Of a stretch of DNA of 64,000 nt, positions 60,569-64,000 are shown piece by piece. The notes beneath the pieces are model-generated. The model saw only the letters and a list, made by a program, of their open reading frames with translations. It searched no databases and had not been told where the DNA came from. This DNA comes from Streptomyces sp. S.PB5. GTDB lineage: Bacteria; Actinomycetota; Actinomycetes; Streptomycetales; Streptomycetaceae. Each line of letters begins with the position of its first letter. The stretch's first letter is position 1. Location of the stretch: contig NZ_JAQMWP010000012.1 of NCBI RefSeq assembly GCF_030403745.1, positions 1-64,000 of the forward strand, in the 5' to 3' direction. Made by a program: the position numbers and the translations under genes.

Positions 60569-60966
60569 GTTCCCTGATCACCGAAGACGAGATCAGCCAC
60601 GAGATCGAACTCGTCTGGCTCGAGGACGTCACCGGCCTCGACTACGTCCGGCAGAGCCTGGACAGGCTTCCCAGCCGTCGTGGAAAGCCGGCGTACCACC
60701 GTGACGGCCGTATGGTCGGCTACGCCCAACTCGGCCCCATGGCGAAGGCGTCACGCTCCTCCGGGACCTTCAAGCGGCGTGTGTTCTGGCTGCTCCCCCA
60801 CGACCGCGACAGCGTTCCCGACGGTCTGTACGCCAGGGGAGCCCCGGCCGAGGCCATCGATCCTCGTACGCTCGGCCCGGGAAACAGAGGACGCAAGACG
60901 GAGCGTTCCGAAGGCGGCCCGCCGTCTCCCGCGTTGCGAAGACCCCGCATCAAACTCTCCTGGTGA
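60565..60966 (+). CDS. 133-aa protein coupled to the primase-helicase
   Basis: A 133-aa basic protein (MSSLITEDEISHEIELVWLE, then RRGKPAYHRDGRMVGYAQLGP and RRVFWLLPHDRDSVPDG) with a charged tail. The ATGA overlap ties it to the helicase gene. Small accessory proteins in this position are usual in actinobacterial plasmid replication modules. Function unknown. Confidence 0.6.
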   Translation: MSSLITEDEISHEIELVWLEDVTGLDYVRQSLDRLPSRRGKPAYHRDGRMVGYAQLGPMAKASRSSGTFKRRVFWLLPHDRDSVPDGLYARGAPAEAIDPRTLGPGNRGRKTERSEGGPPSPALRRPRIKLSW

Positions 60967-61122
60967 TGCCGGTGTGTGCCCCAGGAACATGGCCGCGGCC
61001 TGGCGGAGGACCTGCGTCACGATCCGGTCGCGGCCCCCTCTCAGTAGGCGACCTGTGCCGGCCTCGCCCGCCACCTGGCCCTCGACGACTGGCCACGGGC
61101 GGGACAGACGAAGGGCGTTCAC

Positions 61123-62325
61123 TTGAGCCGTATGCACCTGGGCAGTGCGTTCCGCATCACCTCTCTGGCCGGTACCGCGGCCGCCGTCGTGGTGGCCCTC
61201 ACCGTGTACCTGAGCGATTCCGCAGTGAGCGGGATCGGCGATGCGGAGACCGGTCCCCGAGGCCTCACGAGGACCGAACCAAGGATCTCGGTGAACCTCA
61301 ACGGCGGGCAAGCCCGGGCGGGTCGGCCCGTCCGCGTCACCGTTACCGAGGGTACCCTCAGGCGGGTCACCGTCACCGACTCCAAGGGCGCGAAGCTGCG
61401 CGGCACGCTGTCGGCGAAGGGGACGTCCTGGACCTCGGCGCGCAACGCCGCCCCCGGCACCAGCTATACGGTCGTGGCGCAGGGCTCCGGCCACGGCACG
61501 GCCACGGCGCACTTCACCACCGCCGCTCCCCGGAGGGTCAACAAGCTGACCATGACCCCGGGCGACCGAGCCACCGTCGGCATCGCCCAGCCCCTGTCGA
61601 TCGTCTTCGACCACCCCGTGCGCGACAAGGCCGAGGTCGAGGAGCACCTCCGGCTGACCACCTCGAACAACACCGTCGGCTCATGGGGCTGGATGCGGGA
61701 CCGGTCGGGCAGGGACCGCGTCGACTGGCGGCCGATGCGGTACTGGAGTGCGGGCACCAAGGTCACCTTGCGGGCCGAACTGAACGGCATTGACTCGGGC
61801 CCCGCCGGGGGCTGGTTCGTACGGGACTACACGACGGCCTTCACCGTCGGCAGCAGCCAGGTCGTGAAGGTGGACCTCGACGACCACCGGCTGACGCTGC
61901 TGCGCGACGGCATCGACGTCGGGCACGTGCCCGTGTCGGGCGGCACTCCGGGCGGGGAGAAGGCCTCCTGGCGCGGCAGGATGGTGCTGCTGGCGAAGGA
62001 GGGCACGATCCGCATGCGTTCCAGCACCGTGGGGCTCGGCGACGCCTACGACAGGACCGTCCACTACTCGATGCGGTTGACCTGGTCGGGGATGTACGCC
62101 CACGCCGCGCCCTGGAACAGGCCGTACTTCGGCAGGGCCAACCGCAGTTCCGGCTGTGTGGGCATGAGCGACGCCGACGCCCGATGGCTGTACGGGCACG
62201 TGCGGGTCGGCGACCCGTTCGAGGTGCGGGGCCGGGACACCAAGGGCACGCAGGCCCCGAACAACGGCTTCGGTGTGTGGAACCTCTCCTGGTCGGCATG
62301 GCGGGCCAGGAGCGCCCTGTCGTAG
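61123..62325 (+). CDS. L,D-transpeptidase with Ig-like domains
   Basis: A 400-aa exported or anchored protein: an N-terminal hydrophobic helix (FRITSLAGTAAAVVVALTVYL), two Ig-like parts, then a YkuD catalytic domain with HAAPWNRPYFGRANRSSGCVGMS, where His and the Cys near residue 344 are catalytic. It makes 3-3 cross-links in peptidoglycan. The TTG at 61123 has AAGGG about 10 bases upstream; ATG 61132 is possible. It ends 4 bases before the convergent deaminase. Confidence 0.92.
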   Translation: MSRMHLGSAFRITSLAGTAAAVVVALTVYLSDSAVSGIGDAETGPRGLTRTEPRISVNLNGGQARAGRPVRVTVTEGTLRRVTVTDSKGAKLRGTLSAKGTSWTSARNAAPGTSYTVVAQGSGHGTATAHFTTAAPRRVNKLTMTPGDRATVGIAQPLSIVFDHPVRDKAEVEEHLRLTTSNNTVGSWGWMRDRSGRDRVDWRPMRYWSAGTKVTLRAELNGIDSGPAGGWFVRDYTTAFTVGSSQVVKVDLDDHRLTLLRDGIDVGHVPVSGGTPGGEKASWRGRMVLLAKEGTIRMRSSTVGLGDAYDRTVHYSMRLTWSGMYAHAAPWNRPYFGRANRSSGCVGMSDADARWLYGHVRVGDPFEVRGRDTKGTQAPNNGFGVWNLSWSAWRARSALS

Positions 62326-62329
62326 ATCC

Positions 62330-62707
62330 TCAGTCCGGGACCACCCGGGAGTGTATCGGCGGGATCTCCAAGACCTCCACCGCGGTCGGGCCGGCGGTGT
62401 AGTAGGCCCTGAGCACTCCTGCCTGAGCGAGTTTGCCGACGCAGCCGGCACAGGGCCGCGCCAGCATGGGCACGCACGCGGCGTTGACGCGAGCCACAAA
62501 CACCATGCTGACCGGTGCGCCCCGGGCGCGGCGGAGGGCAGCGTCCTCCGCGTGGAAGGTGCTGTTCTCATGGTCGATGAGGGGCGAGTTCCGGTATTTG
62601 TTGGGGCTCGCGACGACGACGCGGCTGCCTGCGGCCAGCACGGCCCCCACCCTGTGACGACACTGCGACTGGATGGCCTGCCGGATCGCCAGACGGATCA
62701 GGTTCAA
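62330..62707 (-). CDS. Cytidine/deoxycytidylate deaminase family protein
   Basis: A 125-aa zinc deaminase: His52-Ala-Glu54 (FHAEDAAL) and Pro85-Cys86-x2-Cys89 (PCAGC), the standard metal and proton-shuttle residues. It is short for a nucleoside deaminase and could act on cytidine, a modified base or a related small substrate. The TTG at 62707 has AGAAGG 5 bases upstream and follows the sigma-factor stop by 11 bases; the longer frame would overlap that gene. It probably shares the sigma-factor transcript. Confidence 0.85.
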   Translation of the reverse strand: MNLIRLAIRQAIQSQCRHRVGAVLAAGSRVVVASPNKYRNSPLIDHENSTFHAEDAALRRARGAPVSMVFVARVNAACVPMLARPCAGCVGKLAQAGVLRAYYTAGPTAVEVLEIPPIHSRVVPD

Positions 62708-62718
62708 GGCGCCCTTCT

Positions 62719-63474
62719 TCAGGTCGGCAGGAGACGATTGAGTTCTTTGATCTCCTGATATAACCGGGCGCACGTTTCGCAGTCGTTGAGGTGCGACGTC
62801 ATCTCTTCCGACCCGAATTCACCGAGTCGCCCGCGTGAATAAGCGGCGAGTCGGCCCATGTAGTAAGAGCATCGAATGGGATGGCTTTTCTGATCCAGGT
62901 GAACGGAGAGGTAGGCCTGCCGCAGACCTTCTTTGGCTCTGTAGGACAAGGCCGCGACACTGTTCGGGCTGATCCCCATCCTGTCGGCGATCGCGGCCGG
63001 CTGCTGGGACTGCACGATGGTGTACCACAAGATGGTCCGCCACCGGCTCGACAGAGAGGCAAGCGCCTCCCAGACCAATCGGTGCTCGTAGTTCTTGAGG
63101 GCTTCGTGTGCGGCGGGCGCCGCGTATTCCTTCTCGTACATGCTCACGTCGGGCGCGGACACCTGTCTGCCTGCACTTTTCCCCGATTCGGTCACCAGGT
63201 TGCGCAGCACCCTCAGAAGGTAGCTGCGGAAGGACGTGGAGGGTCCGCCCCCCGAGGTGAGCGCCTGCAGCACGCGGAAGAAGGCCTCAGCCACGAAGTC
63301 CTGTGCCGTGTACGCATCGTTGGTGTGCATCGACGCCAGCCGGGCGGCGGCATCACGATGACGGCTGAACAGCTCGGCAAAGGCCTCGGTGTTACCGTTT
63401 CGCACTAATTGAGCTAATTCCTGGTCGCTGAAGTCGACCGAAAGAGACAAGGGGGCTCCTGGATGATGGCTCAT
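62719..63474 (-). CDS. ECF sigma factor with C-terminal zinc-finger tail
   Basis: A 251-aa extracytoplasmic-function sigma factor: region 2 (AFAELFSRHRDAAARLASMHTNDAYTAQDFVAEAFFRVLQAL) and region 4 (LASLSSRWRTILWYTIVQSQQPAAIADRMGISPNSVAALSYRAKEGLRQAYL). The last 60 residues contain HLNDCETC, the HxxxCxxC signature of zinc-binding anti-sigma domains, here fused to the sigma factor. Two TTA leucine codons lie at residues 20 and 23, so translation may depend on bldA. No separate anti-sigma gene is adjacent. Confidence 0.9.
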   Translation of the reverse strand: MSHHPGAPLSLSVDFSDQELAQLVRNGNTEAFAELFSRHRDAAARLASMHTNDAYTAQDFVAEAFFRVLQALTSGGGPSTSFRSYLLRVLRNLVTESGKSAGRQVSAPDVSMYEKEYAAPAAHEALKNYEHRLVWEALASLSSRWRTILWYTIVQSQQPAAIADRMGISPNSVAALSYRAKEGLRQAYLSVHLDQKSHPIRCSYYMGRLAAYSRGRLGEFGSEEMTSHLNDCETCARLYQEIKELNRLLPT

Positions 63475-63696
63475 TGCGAGCCGACGACCGTGGCAAGGAT
63501 TGTCACCCCTTTATAGAGCCTTCAGGTCTTCTCGGAGTCAGCCACACCACGCATTCAAAAAGATCACATCATACGGCGATAGGTGTGGCCGCAGAGGAAA
63601 GTCCCACCGAGTTCCCGTGGTCCAAATGGGTGGTTGGTCAAATGTCGCTCAAAATTGCCGGACCTGTGGGGGTGACGGCATGAACAGTGAGTTCAC
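63475..63696. promoter_or_regulatory. Divergent region between sigma factor and PAP2 genes
   Basis: A 222-base region between a minus- and a plus-strand gene, AT-richer at 63545-63580 (TCAAAAAGATCACATCATACGGCG). Self-regulated promoters are expected for an ECF sigma factor, but I could not define boxes by eye. Confidence 0.4.
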
Positions 63697-64000
63697 ATGG
63701 ACGACCTCAATCTCGATCGCCGGATGCTCTCGACACTGCGCGGATACGGCACGGACCCGCGGGTGGCGAGTGCCACGCGTGCCGTGTCCTGGGCGGGGGA
63801 GCACGGTGCGGTATGGCTGGTGGCGGGTCTGGCGGGAGCCGGTGCGGATCGTGGACGGTGCGGTGCCTGGTTGCGCGGTACGGCGGTTGTCGCGGGCGCG
63901 CATGTGGTGAGCATGGGCGTGAAACGGGTCGTGCGCCGCCCCCGTCCGGAGCATGTCGTGCCGCTGGTGCGGAGCGCGGGGCGGTATTCCTTCCCCAGTT
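63697..64000 (+). CDS. PAP2-family phosphatase, N-terminal part (3' cut by window)
   Basis: The first 101 residues of a membrane PAP2 phosphatase, open at the window end. MDDLNLDRRMLSTLRGYGTD is followed by a hydrophobic helix and the first catalytic motif KRVVRRPRP, then YSFPS, the start of the second motif (normally SGH). Actinobacterial members of this kind dephosphorylate polyprenyl-phosphate sugars in arabinogalactan-like or related wall pathways. The rest, with the final catalytic His, lies outside the window. Confidence 0.82.
   Translation, partial: MDDLNLDRRMLSTLRGYGTDPRVASATRAVSWAGEHGAVWLVAGLAGAGADRGRCGAWLRGTAVVAGAHVVSMGVKRVVRRPRPEHVVPLVRSAGRYSFPS

Overview
This is high-GC actinobacterial DNA, most likely Streptomyces or a close relative. 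The signs are very strong third-position G/C bias, many GTG and TTG starts, ATGA/GTGA gene overlaps, a chaplin-like protein, rare TTA codons and a lasso-peptide cluster. I cannot tell from sequence alone whether the window lies on the chromosome or on a large linear plasmid. The left edge (korB) and right edge (ECF sigma factor, PAP2 phosphatase) look chromosomal. The 36-61 kb part carries plasmid-type partition and replication genes.

0-5.4 kb: the end of korB, an in-frame shortened methylmalonyl-CoA-mutase relative, and a coupled minus-strand trio (S9 peptidase, 62-aa GGCGCEG peptide, RsgA-type GTPase). A divergent amino-acid hydroxylase of the isoleucine-dioxygenase family follows.

5.4-31.8 kb: a nonribosomal peptide cluster. 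One long minus-strand run of coupled genes encodes a B12-binding radical SAM enzyme, a stand-alone adenylation protein, two unrecognised proteins, a 41-aa peptide followed by a perfect hairpin, an aminopeptidase-M29-like protein and three NRPSs. A divergent plus-strand run encodes a VioC-like oxygenase, an MFS exporter and a CmlA-like diiron hydroxylase. Counting domains gives five carrier domains and five complete adenylation domains, one of them acting in trans. No thioesterase is present.

31.8-36.4 kb: relics and a compact lasso-peptide cluster (precursor, cyclase, RRE protein, leader protease) with predicted core GSIGRFPEVSFNWWPF.

36.4-41 kb and 51.4-61 kb: plasmid-like genes. ParA/ParB are followed by an AGTCGCT-repeat region, an intact Prim-Pol and a decayed primase-helicase. 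At 58-61 kb the same repeat precedes a decayed Prim-Pol and an intact primase-helicase. The two replication modules have therefore decayed reciprocally. Between them lie cell-envelope genes (chaplin-like protein, LCP ligase, DyP peroxidase, beta-helix lipoprotein, DUF11/SdrD surface proteins), a tRNA-Leu and a TetR-controlled pair.

61-64 kb: an L,D-transpeptidase, a deaminase, an ECF sigma factor with a zinc-finger tail, and a PAP2 phosphatase cut by the window end.
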